A DNA stretch of 50,079 nt, from assembly GCF_004151105.1 (NCBI RefSeq), contig NZ_PHRF01000159.1, positions 1-50,079 of the forward strand. The letters run 5' to 3'. The notes under the pieces are model-generated. The model was not told the origin of the DNA. It saw nothing but the letters and a program-made list of their open reading frames with translations, and did not search any database. Both the position numbers and the translations under genes were made by a program. This document shows, in pieces, positions 1-9,746 of the stretch (its first letter is position 1; each line of letters opens with the position of its first letter). Source of the DNA: Streptomyces sp. L-9-10. Lineage in GTDB: Bacteria; Actinomycetota; Actinomycetes; Streptomycetales; Streptomycetaceae.

Positions 1-3
1 GGC

Positions 4-1167
4 TCAGCTGAGGCCCGCGCTCCTGGCGCGGTCCACGGCCGGGCCGATGGCCTTCGCCACCGCCTCCACGTCCGCCGCCGTGGAGGTGTGGCCGAGGGAG
101 AACCGCAGGGTGCCCCTGGCCAGGTCGGGATCGCTGCCGGTGGCCAGCAGGACATGGCTCGGCTGGGCCACACCCGCCGTACAGGCGGAGCCCGTTGAGC
201 ACTCGATGCCCTGGGCGTCCAGCAGCAGGAGCAGCGAGTCGCCCTCGCAGCCGGGGAAGCTGAAGTGCGCGTTGGCGGGCAGCCGGTGGTCCGGGGCGCC
301 GCCGAGGACCGCGTCGGGGACGGCCGTACGTACCGCCTCGATCAGATCGTCCCGCAGGGCGCCGATGTCGCGGGCGAAGTCCTCGCGCCGCTCGGCGGCA
401 AGCCTCCCCGCGACGGCGAAGGAGGCGATCGCGGGGACATCGAGGGTCCCGGAGCGCACATGCCGCTCCTGGCCACCGCCGTGCAGGACCGGTACGGGGG
501 TGTGCTGACGGCCGAGCAGCAGGGCGCCGATGCCGTACGGGCCGCCGACCTTGTGGCCGGAGACGGTCATCGCGGCGAGCCCGGAGGCACCGAAGTCCAG
601 CTCCGTCTGGCCGAGGGCCTGGACCGCGTCGGAGTGCAGCGGGATGTCGAACTCGGCCGCCACCTCGGCCAGTTCACGGACCGGCAGGATGGTGCCGATC
701 TCGTTGTTGGCCCACATCACGGTGGCGAGGGCGACATCCAGCGGGTTACGCGCGATGGCCTCGCGCAGCGTCTCGGGAAGCACCCGGCCGTAGGTGTCGA
801 CCGGCAGGTACTCGACGGTCGCGCCCTCGTGCTCCCCCAGCCACTCCACCGCGTCGAGGACGGCGTGGTGCTCGACGGGGCTGGCGAGCACCCGGGTCCT
901 GGCCGGGTCGGCGGCGCGCCGGGACCAGTACAGGCCCTTCACGGCGAGGTTGTCGGCCTCCGTACCGCCCGAGGTGAACACCACCTCGCTGGGCCGTGCG
1001 CCGAGGGCCTCCGCGAGTGCCTCGCGGGCCTCCTCGACGGTACGGCGGGCCCGGCGCCCGGCGGCGTGGAGCGAGGACGCGTTGCCGGCGAGGCCGAACT
1101 GGGCGGTCATCGCCTCGATCGCCTCCGGCAGCATCGGAGTGGTCGCGGCGTGGTCGAGGTAAGCCAT
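4..1167 (-). CDS. Cysteine desulfurase (NifS/IscS-like, class V aminotransferase)
   Basis: PLP enzyme of 388 aa that would take sulfur from L-cysteine as an enzyme persulfide, giving alanine and feeding Fe-S cluster or tRNA thiolation pathways. The N-terminus MAYLDHAATTP is the family's usual start; the reading frame stays open upstream to 1233 but that extension (GVRADRLRDRP) is not family-like. Visible motifs are the PLP-binding His pair near residue 100 (SPVEHHAV), the Schiff-base lysine K206 in SGHKVGG, and the loop CSTGSACTAG, whose Cys about 329 is the expected persulfide cysteine. A TAGAAT -10-like box (1178-1183) lies 10 nt upstream of the ATG. In Streptomyces this gene usually precedes the tRNA 2-thiouridylase gene mnmA, which would lie outside the window, so tRNA thiolation is an inference. 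The stop TGA is at 4-6, so the gene is complete. Confidence 0.93.
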   Translation of the reverse strand: MAYLDHAATTPMLPEAIEAMTAQFGLAGNASSLHAAGRRARRTVEEAREALAEALGARPSEVVFTSGGTEADNLAVKGLYWSRRAADPARTRVLASPVEHHAVLDAVEWLGEHEGATVEYLPVDTYGRVLPETLREAIARNPLDVALATVMWANNEIGTILPVRELAEVAAEFDIPLHSDAVQALGQTELDFGASGLAAMTVSGHKVGGPYGIGALLLGRQHTPVPVLHGGGQERHVRSGTLDVPAIASFAVAGRLAAERREDFARDIGALRDDLIEAVRTAVPDAVLGGAPDHRLPANAHFSFPGCEGDSLLLLLDAQGIECSTGSACTAGVAQPSHVLLATGSDPDLARGTLRFSLGHTSTAADVEAVAKAIGPAVDRARSAGLS

Positions 1168-1191
1168 GGTGGTCCCGATTCTACGAGCCGG

Positions 1192-1203
1192 GACCGGCCG
1201 GTC
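1192..1203. promoter_or_regulatory. 12-bp palindrome upstream of the cysteine desulfurase
   Basis: GACCGGCCGGTC is a perfect palindrome just upstream of the TAGAAT -10-like box of the minus-strand cysteine desulfurase. It could be an operator. At this GC content a chance palindrome is also plausible. Confidence 0.3.
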
Positions 1204-1255
1204 ACGCAGCCGGTCCGCCCGGACCCCCGGCATACGGCTCGATAACGGCGGTGGC

Positions 1256-1269
1256 GCGCGGGCCCGCGC
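1256..1269 (-). terminator. GC palindrome after the thioesterase gene
   Basis: GCGCGGGCCCGCGC is a perfect 14-bp palindrome starting about 10 nt past the thioesterase stop. It could fold as a short hairpin ending that transcript. There is no U-tract, as is common in actinobacteria. Confidence 0.35.
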
Positions 1270-1278
1270 CGGGGCCCG

Positions 1279-2112
1279 TCACTCCCGGGGCGCGCGGGCC
1301 AGTTGGCGCGACTGGGCCACCAGCCGGTCCGCGGTGTCCCAGACCTCCGCGTCCTCCTCCAGGAAGCCACCGGCCAGATTGCGGGTGGTGATCGCCACCC
1401 GGAGGGGGCCCGGTGCCGGACGGGCACGGACGTGCGTGGTCAGTTCGATGGTCGGGGTCCAGCCCTTCAGCCCCAGGTCGAAGGAGGTCGGCGGCAGGGC
1501 GTCCACGGTGAGGAGCAGGGAGTAGGGATCGGCGTCGCGGCCGTCCGCGAACCTGAACCACGCGCGCATCTCGCCCTGTCCCGACGGCGCGCCGAGCGCC
1601 CAGCCGACCGTGGCCGGATCGATCCGCATGGCGAGGCGGTCGAGCATCGAGAAGTCGCCGGGCGGCGGCGGTCCCGCGTCCGTGCCGACGCATCGCTCCA
1701 GCGGCGGGATGGCGGGCGGCTTCGCGGTCGTCCGTACGTCGTCGGGCAGCGCGTCCAGGTCCCCGTAGGAGGCGATGACCCGGAGCCGCTCGACCTCGCG
1801 GCCGTCCTCGGCGGTCTGGAAGAGGGACGCCTGTCCGGTGGAGAGCGTCCGGCCCGTCCGTACGGTGACGGTACGCACCACGGCGGGGCCGGGCGTCGAC
1901 GGCGTGAGGTAGTGGGCCGAGACGGCGAAGGGGTCGGAGTGCGGCAGCGCGTCGCCGAGGGCGCGGCCGATCAGCGCCAGCAGATAGCCGCCGTTGGCGG
2001 CGTTCATGATCGTCCAGCCCGGGGAGAGCTGTGCGTCGTAGACGCCCGGTGCGCGGAGGGTGACGGCGGTACCGCGGTCGAACTCGCTGTCCCCGATGGT
2101 TGCCTGTGCCAT
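1279..2112 (-). CDS. Acyl-CoA thioesterase-like hot-dog protein
   Basis: A 277-aa protein resembling two-domain hot-dog (TesB-like) acyl-CoA thioesterases. The N-half (SPGWTIMNAANGGYLLALIGRA, then PSTPGPAVVRTVTVRTGRTLS) reads like one hot-dog unit. The C-half (LLLTVDALPPTSFDLG, then WTPTIELTTHVRARP and GGFLEEDAEVWD) reads like the second, with a TIELTTH strand and an acidic residue in the usual catalytic area. The ATG at 2112 is preferred over an in-frame TTG at 2121 because a TACGTT -10-like box lies exactly 7 nt upstream of it and there is no Shine-Dalgarno, suggesting a leaderless mRNA. A good inverted repeat overlaps that promoter. Hydrolysis of acyl-CoA to free acid and CoA is inferred from the family; the substrate is unknown. 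Confidence 0.8.
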   Translation of the reverse strand: MAQATIGDSEFDRGTAVTLRAPGVYDAQLSPGWTIMNAANGGYLLALIGRALGDALPHSDPFAVSAHYLTPSTPGPAVVRTVTVRTGRTLSTGQASLFQTAEDGREVERLRVIASYGDLDALPDDVRTTAKPPAIPPLERCVGTDAGPPPPGDFSMLDRLAMRIDPATVGWALGAPSGQGEMRAWFRFADGRDADPYSLLLTVDALPPTSFDLGLKGWTPTIELTTHVRARPAPGPLRVAITTRNLAGGFLEEDAEVWDTADRLVAQSRQLARAPRE

Positions 2113-2119
2113 GACAGTC

Positions 2120-2153
2120 AACGTACAACAGGATTGTACTAAGCGGTAGCTTA
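2120..2153 (-). promoter_or_regulatory. Promoter and two inverted repeats upstream of the thioesterase gene
   Basis: GTACAA-N5-TTGTAC (2123-2139) is a perfect inverted repeat overlapping the TACGTT -10-like box (minus strand, 2120-2125). Directly beside it lies TAAGC-N4-GCTTA (2140-2153), which runs into the stop codon of the next gene. Together they look like a repressor operator placed over a promoter. Which regulator binds is unknown; a TetR/FadR-type acyl-CoA regulator would suit a thioesterase, but that is inference. Confidence 0.5.
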
Positions 2154-2819
2154 CGAAGGTGAGGGCTCCTCGGCCGCGGCCGAGCGCCGGTTCCAGGCGC
2201 GGGGCGCCCGCCAGTGGAACCGCATCGCGAGCAGCCTCAGCACGAACGCGGTCAGCACGGCGAACCCGCTGGTCAGCCCGTTGAGCGCGTCGAAGCGAAT
2301 ACAGAGCGCCACCATCGTGGCACCGACGATGGCGGGGACGGCGTACAGATCACGGTCCCAGCGCAGCAGCGAGGGCACCTCGTTGGCGAGGACGTCGCGG
2401 AGCACACCGCCGCCGACCGCCGTGGCGAGTCCGAGCGCCGCCGAGGCGGTGAGGCCGAGACCGTACTCGTACGCCTTGGTGGTGCCGGTGACGCAGAAGA
2501 GGCCGAGTCCCGCCGCGTCGAAGACGTTGACCGCGCCCTGGATGCGTTCCACCTGCGGGTGGAGGAAGAACACCAGCGCGGTGGCCACCAGCGGCATGGA
2601 GAAGTAGCCGAGGTCGGTGAAGGCGGCCGGCGGGACGGCCCCGATGATCAGATCGCGGAGCAGCCCCCCGCCCAGCGCGGTGATCTCGGCCAGTACCGCC
2701 ATACCGAAGACGTCGAAGTTCTTGCGTACGGCGAGCAGGGCGCCGGATATCGCGAAGACGAAGATCCCGGCGAGGTCGAGCGCATGCTGAACGGAGGGCG
2801 TGAAGAGGTCGTGGAGCAC
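2151..2819 (-). CDS. TRIC-type cation channel / UPF0126 membrane protein
   Basis: A 222-aa integral membrane protein with the internally duplicated architecture of the UPF0126/TRIC family, which forms trimeric potassium-permeable channels. Each half carries the glycine-rich signature: ALGGGLLRDLIIG in repeat 1 (near residue 50) and AVGGGVLRDVLANEVP in repeat 2 (near residue 135). About seven hydrophobic helices are visible, including LDLAGIFVFAISGALLA at the N-terminus. The start is a GTG at 2819; a CACAAT -10-like box lies 6 nt upstream and no clear Shine-Dalgarno is seen. The stop is TAA, inside a small inverted repeat. Family membership is clear; the physiological ion and role in this organism are not. 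Confidence 0.87.
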   Translation of the reverse strand: MLHDLFTPSVQHALDLAGIFVFAISGALLAVRKNFDVFGMAVLAEITALGGGLLRDLIIGAVPPAAFTDLGYFSMPLVATALVFFLHPQVERIQGAVNVFDAAGLGLFCVTGTTKAYEYGLGLTASAALGLATAVGGGVLRDVLANEVPSLLRWDRDLYAVPAIVGATMVALCIRFDALNGLTSGFAVLTAFVLRLLAMRFHWRAPRAWNRRSAAAEEPSPS

Positions 2820-2832
2820 TCGGACATTGTGC

Positions 2833-2875
2833 GGGATCGCCGGGGCACCTCCCGAAGGAAGGCCCCGGCGGTCCC
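2833..2875 (-). terminator. Terminator of the peptide ABC operon
   Basis: Stem of about 14 bp (GGGATCGCCGGGGC paired with GCCCCGGCGGTCCC, one T-G wobble) with a 15-nt loop. It starts about 54 nt beyond the last importer gene and just before the TRIC start, so it would separate the two transcripts. Confidence 0.65.
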
Positions 2876-2928
2876 GGTCATGCGCGCGTGGGTCCCGGGT
2901 CGTGAGCCCTGGGGCCGATGACCCGCTC

Positions 2929-4166
<1,238 letters not shown>

Positions 4167-4170
<4 letters not shown>

Positions 4171-5267
4171 AGCTGGGGCGCAATCTCTTCGGTCCAGATG
4201 CGCTTCCGGTCCGGCTCCGGCATGTGGCAGGCGGCCCAGTGTCCGGCCGCCGCCTGGGTCAACTCGGGGCGCGTGGTACGGGTGATGTTCCCCTTGGGCA
4301 CGTCGGCGTAGGGACAGCGCGGGTTGAAGGCGCAGCCGGACGGGAGGTTGATCAGGGAGGGCGGGGAACCCTTGACCGGGATGAGACGCTCGGTCTCCTC
4401 GCGATCGATACGCGGCATCGAACCCAGCAGGCCCCAGGTGTACGGGTGGCGCGGCTCGTAGAAGACCTTCTCCGCGGGACCCCGCTCGATGCACCGGCCG
4501 CCGTACATCACCAGGATGTCGTCGGCCAGCTCGGCGACGACGCCCAGGTCGTGCGTGATGATGATGACGGCGGAGCCGAACTCCTTCTGCAGATCGCGGA
4601 TCAGGTCCAGGATCTGCGCCTGGACCGTCACGTCCAGAGCCGTGGTCGGCTCGTCGGCGATCAGCAGGTCGGGGTTGTTGACCAGCGACATCGCGATCAT
4701 CGCGCGCTGGCGCATACCGCCCGAGAACTCGTGCGGATACGAGTCCACCCGCTTGTCGGGCTGCGGGATGCCGACGCGGTCGAGCATCTCGACGGCGCGG
4801 CGCCGCGCGGCCTTCTTGTCCACGTTGTGATGGACCTGGTAGGCCTCCACGATCTGCTTGCCGATCGTGTAGTACGGATGCAGCGCAGACAGCGGGTCCT
4901 GGAAGATCATCGCCATGTCGCGGCCACGCATCTTGCGCACCGTGTCCGGGTCGGCGGTGAGCAGTTCCCGGCCCTTCAGCCAGATCTCGCCGGAGACCTG
5001 CGCCTTGCGCTTCCCGTACTGGCCGGTGGTGTGCAGCCCCATGATGCCCATGGAGGTGACGGACTTGCCGGAGCCCGACTCACCGACGATGCCGAGGGTC
5101 CGGCCCTTCTCCAGCTGGAAGCTGAGCCCGTCGACGGACTTGACGATGCCGTCGTCCGTGGGGAAGTGCACGCGCAGGTCGCGCACTTCCAGGAACGCCT
5201 CGGAGGGGCTGGTGTCGGCGGCGACCGGCTCCCCCAGGGCCGCGCCGCTCTTGCTCAGGTCGGTCAT
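4167..5267 (-). CDS. dppD: Peptide ABC transporter ATPase, DppD/OppD type
   Basis: A 366-aa ATPase partner of DppF. It has Walker A GESGSGKSVTSMG, Q-loop AMIFQDPLSALHPYY, signature HEFSGGMRQRAMIAMSL, Walker B LLIADEPTTALDVTVQ and H-loop IITHDLGVVAEL. The C-terminal oligopeptide-type extension carries conserved cysteines (GCAFNPRCPYA, HWAACHMP). The ATG at 5267 overlaps the permease stop as ATGA and its own stop overlaps the DppF start as GTGA, so three genes in a row are coupled. Role: ATP hydrolysis driving uptake of di- or oligopeptides through the DppB-DppC channel. Confidence 0.94.
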
Positions 5268-6262
5268 GCGAGCCTCACTCGGGGGTCGATCACTGCGTAC
5301 AGAATGTCCACGACGAGGTTCGCGACGATCACCGCGAGCGACGTGATCAGAGTGACGCCGAGGATCACCGGCAGGTCGCGGTCGTTGATCGCCTTGAGCA
5401 CGGCCTGGCCGAGACCGGGAAGACTGAACGTGGTCTCGGTGAGGATCGCACCGCCGATGAGGGCGCCGAGGTCCATGCCGAGGAGGGTGAGGATCGGCGT
5501 CATCGTGGAGCGCATGGCGTGCTTGCCGATGACGACGGGCTCACTGAGCCCCTTGGCCCTGGCCGTGCGGATGTAGTCCTCGCCCATCACTTCCAGCATG
5601 GTGGCCCGGGTGATCCGGGCGTACATCGCCGCGTAGAGGAAGGCGAGGGTGATCCAGGGCAGGAGAAGGCCGCCGAACCAGCCGCCGACGCTCTCTTCGA
5701 GCGGTACGTACTGGGCGTCGAGCCAGCCGAGACCGTAGCTGAAGATCGCCAGCGAGAGCAGACCGGTGAAGTAGATGGGCAGCGAGACGCCGGCCAGGGC
5801 GACCAGCATCGCGCCGCGGTCCCACAGGGTGCCCCGCTTGAGCGCGGAGAGCACACCGGCGGCGAGGCCGAATATCAGCCACAGGACAGCGGCACCGATC
5901 GCCAGTGCCAGGGTCACCGGCAGCCGGTCGGTGAGCACCGGCCAGATGGCCTGCTCGCTGCGGAAGGAGTAGCCGAAGCAGGGAGCAGAGCAGTGCGTGA
6001 CGTCTCCGCCCGCCGAGTACGTACGACCGACGAAGATGCCCTTGAAGAACTCCCAGAGCTGAACGAAGATCGGGTCGCCCAGCTGGAGCTTCTGCCGGAT
6101 GGCCTCCACGGCCGCGGCGTCGGACGTCTTGCCCACGTACATCGTGGCCGGGTCGACGCCCGCCCACTTGGGGATGATGAAGAAGATGCAGAAGACCACC
6201 AGCATGATGACCACTAGCATCGCGGCGACGGCCATGAGCCGCCTGATGAGGTATGCGAGCAC
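5264..6262 (-). CDS. dppB: Peptide ABC transporter permease, DppB/OppB type
   Basis: A 332-aa permease. It begins with the classical MLAYLIRRLMAVAAMLVVIMLVVF helix region and has the large periplasmic loop and six-helix core of the DppB family. The cytoplasmic EAA-type loop that contacts the ATPases is EDYIRTARAKGLSEPVVIGK, about residue 215 on. Two cysteines in the external loop (HCSAPCFGYSF) may form a disulfide. It follows the binding-protein gene after a 114-nt gap containing a 17-bp hairpin, and overlaps dppD by ATGA. The Shine-Dalgarno is weak, so its translation may depend on mRNA context. Confidence 0.93.
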   Translation of the reverse strand: MLAYLIRRLMAVAAMLVVIMLVVFCIFFIIPKWAGVDPATMYVGKTSDAAAVEAIRQKLQLGDPIFVQLWEFFKGIFVGRTYSAGGDVTHCSAPCFGYSFRSEQAIWPVLTDRLPVTLALAIGAAVLWLIFGLAAGVLSALKRGTLWDRGAMLVALAGVSLPIYFTGLLSLAIFSYGLGWLDAQYVPLEESVGGWFGGLLLPWITLAFLYAAMYARITRATMLEVMGEDYIRTARAKGLSEPVVIGKHAMRSTMTPILTLLGMDLGALIGGAILTETTFSLPGLGQAVLKAINDRDLPVILGVTLITSLAVIVANLVVDILYAVIDPRVRLA

Positions 6263-6281
6263 TGCTCTCGGCCTGCGGCGG

Positions 6282-6320
6282 ACCGTGGGCCACCGGGGTT
6301 CACCCGGTGGCCCACGGTCA
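6282..6320 (-). terminator. 17-bp intercistronic hairpin after the binding-protein gene
   Basis: GACCGTGGGCCACCGGG (6282-6298) pairs perfectly with 6304-6320 across a 5-nt loop. It sits between the binding-protein gene and dppB. In importer operons such hairpins usually act as partial terminators or 3-prime mRNA stabilisers, giving more binding protein than permease; that role is inferred here. Confidence 0.75.
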
Positions 6321-6376
6321 CACCGCGCCGGCCTTCACCTGCCTTTCGTGCCGTACGGCGGGTGTGCCGGGTGGTG

Positions 6377-8152
6377 TTACTTCACAACGCCGAGGCTGGT
6401 GAAGTCGTACTGACCGCTGTACGCGTCCGTGGTGTAGACGTTCGTCAGCCGGCTGGAGCGCCAGTTGATGAACTTCTCGAAGACGAAGGGCAGGTAGTAA
6501 GCGCCCTCCATCACCTGGTGGTTGATCGCGGTGGCGAGCTGCTCCTTCTTCGCGGGGTCCAGTTCGGTGACGAACTTGGCGAAGTTGGCGTCGATCGCCT
6601 TGTCCTTGATCATCGCGAAGTTGTTGTTTCCGCTCTCAAGGATGTACTTGCTGCCCCACAGCGGCAGACCGTAGCCCTGGACCGACGGGAAGTCCGGGCC
6701 CCAGCCCATGATGATGATGCCGTAGTTCTTCTGCTGGACGACCTTCGGGTTACCGATGATGCCGCCGGTCTGCGAGCCGTCGAACTGGTCGATCTCGACA
6801 TCGATGTTGATCTTCTTCAGCGACGCCTGGAGCGACTGCGCGGTGGCCACCTCGACCGGCTTGTTGTTACGGACCGCGATGGTGGTCTTGAATCCGTCCG
6901 GCTTGCCGCAGGCCTTGAGCGCTTCCTTGGCCTTGGTGATGTCCGGCGCGCCGCCGTTCTTCGCCGTGCCGTACGGGTCGTACTTCTGGCCCTCGGAGCC
7001 GGGGACCGACGGCGGCAGCATGTTGGTGCCGATGTCACCGCCCGCGAGCGGGCCACCGCGCGCGGTCTGCAGGGACTTGTGGTCGGCGCCGTAGATGACG
7101 GCCTTGCGGCACTCGATGTTGTCGAACGGCTTCACGTTCTGCGGGAAGACCGCGTAACGGATGTAGCCGGAGACCGGGTTGTCCAGATTCTCCTTGTTCT
7201 CCTTGAGGGCCTTGTTGCGACCCTGCGGGGAGAGACCGGTCTGGTTGATGTCCAGGTCGTAGTCGCCGGCGATCAGACGGTTGTCCATGTCGTCGGCGTT
7301 GCTGAACAGGTTCAGGGTGATCTTGTCCGGGAGCGCCTTGCGGACCGGGTCCGAGGACTGCTTCCAGTTCTCGTTGCGGACGAGCACCAGGGACTTGTTC
7401 GGCGAGTACGACTGGAACTTGTACGGGCCGGAGGAGAACGGGTGCAGACCGTACTTGGACTTGGTGTCCTTGTCCTTGCGCACCGGCGAGGACGACGTGA
7501 GCGCGAGGATCTCCTCGAAGTCACTGTTCGCGGTCGGCAGCTTGAAGATGATGGTCTTCGCGTCCGGCGTCTCGATGGCCTTCAGACCCTCCTTGGAGGT
7601 GTCCTTGTAAGGGCCCTTGTACTTGCTCTCCGGGTCGAGGATGTCCTTCAGGTAGACCGGACCGCCGGAGAGCACGTCCTGCGCCCACTGGCGCTCGATG
7701 CCGTACTTGACGTCCTCGGAGGTGATGGGCTTGCCATCCTCCCAGGTGATCCCGTCACGCAGCGTGAACGTGTACGTCTTGCCGTCTTCGGAGACCTTGG
7801 CGCGCTCGGTGGCGAGGTCCGGGGTGAGCTCCGAACCGGTCTTGCCCGGCTCCGTCTTGCTGGTGACCAGCTGACGGCTGTAGTAGCGCATGAAGTTCCA
7901 CGCGAAGCCGTAGTAGCCACGGGTGGTGTCCCACGAGTCGGCGTCCTGGGCGCCCGCGAACTTGAGCGTGCCGCCCTTCTTCGTGGAGGCGTTGGCGACC
8001 TTGTTGTTGCCCGCGTCGAAGCCGGGGGCACCACTCTTGTCGTCCTTGCTTCCACCGCCGCCGCCACACGCCGCTGTGGTCAGCAACGCCGCGACCACGG
8101 CAGCAGCGGCCAGGGCCTGCTTACGCCGCCCAGTGGTGCGATTGGTAGTCAC
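6377..8152 (-). CDS. Peptide ABC transporter substrate-binding lipoprotein
   Basis: A 591-aa extracytoplasmic binding protein of the SBP_bac_5 family. The N-terminus is a lipoprotein signal (RRKQALAAAAVVAALLTTAAC, predicted lipidated Cys29) followed by a Gly/Ser/Lys-rich linker. The body has the family pattern: YTFTLRDGITWEDGKPIT near residue 130, then a peptide-binding lobe, ending in a C-terminal region with YYLPFVFEKFINW. The GTG at 8152 is chosen because a GGAGGA Shine-Dalgarno lies 8 nt upstream and the lipoprotein signal begins directly there; the in-frame extension to 8278 lacks both. It lies between dppC and dppB. Specificity for peptides is inferred from the neighbouring DppB/C/D/F genes. 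Confidence 0.93.
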   Translation of the reverse strand: MTTNRTTGRRKQALAAAAVVAALLTTAACGGGGGSKDDKSGAPGFDAGNNKVANASTKKGGTLKFAGAQDADSWDTTRGYYGFAWNFMRYYSRQLVTSKTEPGKTGSELTPDLATERAKVSEDGKTYTFTLRDGITWEDGKPITSEDVKYGIERQWAQDVLSGGPVYLKDILDPESKYKGPYKDTSKEGLKAIETPDAKTIIFKLPTANSDFEEILALTSSSPVRKDKDTKSKYGLHPFSSGPYKFQSYSPNKSLVLVRNENWKQSSDPVRKALPDKITLNLFSNADDMDNRLIAGDYDLDINQTGLSPQGRNKALKENKENLDNPVSGYIRYAVFPQNVKPFDNIECRKAVIYGADHKSLQTARGGPLAGGDIGTNMLPPSVPGSEGQKYDPYGTAKNGGAPDITKAKEALKACGKPDGFKTTIAVRNNKPVEVATAQSLQASLKKINIDVEIDQFDGSQTGGIIGNPKVVQQKNYGIIIMGWGPDFPSVQGYGLPLWGSKYILESGNNNFAMIKDKAIDANFAKFVTELDPAKKEQLATAINHQVMEGAYYLPFVFEKFINWRSSRLTNVYTTDAYSGQYDFTSLGVVK

Positions 8153-8246
8153 GATCTCGGATCCTCCGGTGTGAGTAGCGGCCCGTGGAAACGCGGGCCC
8201 CGATGTAACGCGAATCAGCTGCAACGCGAACCAGCCGGCACGCAGA

Positions 8247-9248
8247 TCAGCGCGAACCCTTCGGGTCGAGCGCATCACGTACGCCGTCGCCGAAGAGGTT
8301 GAAGGAGAGCACGGTGATGAAGATGGCCAGACCCGGGATCAGCATGTACATCGGATCCGAGTCGTAGTAACTCACCGCGGAGGAGAGCATCTGGCCCCAC
8401 GAGGCGGTGGGCGGCTTGACGCCGACACCCAGGAAGCTGAGGGCCGCCTCGGTGAGGATGTTGGTGGGGATCATCATCGTCGAGTACACGATGATCGGGG
8501 CGATGATGTTGGGCAGCAACTCCTTGAACAGGATGTATACCTGCCCGGCCCCCAGGCTCCTGGCCGCCTCCACGTATTCGCGCTCGCGCAGCGAGAGAGT
8601 CTGGCCGCGGACGACCCGGCCGACGTACGGCCAGCCGAAGAAACCGATCACCAGGATCATCACCAGCAACCGGACACCGCTCCCGGACAGACCGAGCATG
8701 TCGTTCGGCATGACGGAGACCAGCGCGATGATGAAGAGCAGCTGCGGGAAGGACAGCAGCATGTCCATCACGCGGCTGATGAGCGCGTCCAGCCAGCCGC
8801 CGAAGTAGCCCGCGATCACGCCCAGAACGGTGCCGAAGACGACCGCGACCACGGCGGACAGGAAGCCGACGAGCAGGGAGACCTGCGCGCCGTAGACGAT
8901 CCGGGCGAAGATGTCGCGGCCACTGACCGGCTCGACTCCGAACCAGTGTTCCGAACTGATACCGCCCCAGGAACCGATGGGCGTCGAGAAGAGCGGGTCG
9001 ATCAGATCTTCGTGGTACTCGTCGGGAGACTGCCCGGACAGGCTCGTGATCAGTGGCGCCAGGAGCGCGATCACGATCAGCACGAGCACGACGGAGCCGC
9101 CGGCGAGCGCCATTTTGTCCCGCTTCAGGCGCTCCCAGGCAATACGACCGAGGGAGCGACCCTGGACCGACACCCCCTGGGCGACGGCGACTTCTTCCGT
9201 CGCGCTCGGGGCCGCTTCCGTGGTCGGCTCGTGCAGTGGTGCCGTCAT
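8247..9248 (-). CDS. dppC: Peptide ABC transporter permease, DppC/OppC type
   Basis: A 333-aa permease. An Ala/Glu-rich N-terminal cytoplasmic tail is followed by the OppC_N helix (MALAGGSVVLVLIVIALLAP), an external loop with GVEPVSGRDIFARIVYGAQVSL, and the core helices with the EAA loop EYVEAARSLGAGQVYILFKE. The ATG at 9248 is taken as the start; the upstream in-frame codons (GAGDRRLRGVLAT) look like leader. It is the first gene of the importer operon, ahead of the binding protein, which is not the textbook A-B-C-D-F order. No convincing promoter could be placed in the preceding gap. Confidence 0.93.
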   Translation of the reverse strand: MTAPLHEPTTEAAPSATEEVAVAQGVSVQGRSLGRIAWERLKRDKMALAGGSVVLVLIVIALLAPLITSLSGQSPDEYHEDLIDPLFSTPIGSWGGISSEHWFGVEPVSGRDIFARIVYGAQVSLLVGFLSAVVAVVFGTVLGVIAGYFGGWLDALISRVMDMLLSFPQLLFIIALVSVMPNDMLGLSGSGVRLLVMILVIGFFGWPYVGRVVRGQTLSLREREYVEAARSLGAGQVYILFKELLPNIIAPIIVYSTMMIPTNILTEAALSFLGVGVKPPTASWGQMLSSAVSYYDSDPMYMLIPGLAIFITVLSFNLFGDGVRDALDPKGSR

Positions 9249-9703
9249 CGTGGCAAGAACCCCTCTCAACCGGCGGTCACCGGCCCCCACTTGCCGCTGT
9301 AGCGGCCTGTTCCCATCAGCATCGCGAGCGACGTCGTGACTCCGTCACGCACGTCCGGCCACTCGCACAGAGGCCCGAAAAGGCCATGCATGCGGGGAGT
9401 CTTCATCGCGTGCGTGATCACCCGCCAGCCCTGCCGGTGAATGGATGCTCAACCGTGATGCTCTTAGAGGTGTTCCGTTATCCGGACGGCGGGTAGCCAT
9501 GTACGGACGACTGCCATTAGGGACGAGGGGGCCGAGATGCCCTATACGACGCCTCCCGGGCAGAGCGCCCATCGCCCATCAACTGCCCAGTAATGGACGG
9601 TTCTACGCGCGTCCGGGCGGCTCAGAAGGATGTTCGGTCGCCCATTGGTCCAGTCCTTCCGGGGTGCGCGCCCCGGCCGGCGTCCGGCGCCGGTCTGACA
9701 CGC
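9249..9703. other. Upstream region of the peptide-importer operon, no gene seen
   Basis: About 450 nt lie between the terminator of the SseB-like gene and dppC. The open frames here lack family resemblance and good starts. The stretch around 9440-9500 is the least GC-rich part and is the likely promoter/leader of the importer operon, but I could not assign -35/-10 boxes with confidence. Confidence 0.5.
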
Positions 9704-9738
9704 GTACGGGGCTGTCCACAGAGTGAACAGCCCCGTAC
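9704..9738 (-). terminator. 12-bp hairpin terminator after the SseB-like gene
   Basis: GTACGGGGCTGT (9704-9715) pairs perfectly with 9727-9738 over an 11-nt loop, beginning 9 nt past the stop of the SseB-like gene. It separates that gene from the downstream importer operon. Confidence 0.75.
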
Positions 9739-9746
9739 GGCGTCGG

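Noticed and set aside
8207..8237. Direct repeat AACGCGAAyCAGCyG twice between dppC and the binding-protein gene
   Set aside because: Only about 15 bp each with changes and in a GC-rich spacer; could be chance and no structure supports it.
9345..9572. 75-aa minus-strand frame in the importer upstream gap
   Set aside because: No ribosome-binding site, Arg/Pro-rich composition of a random high-GC frame, no recognizable motif.
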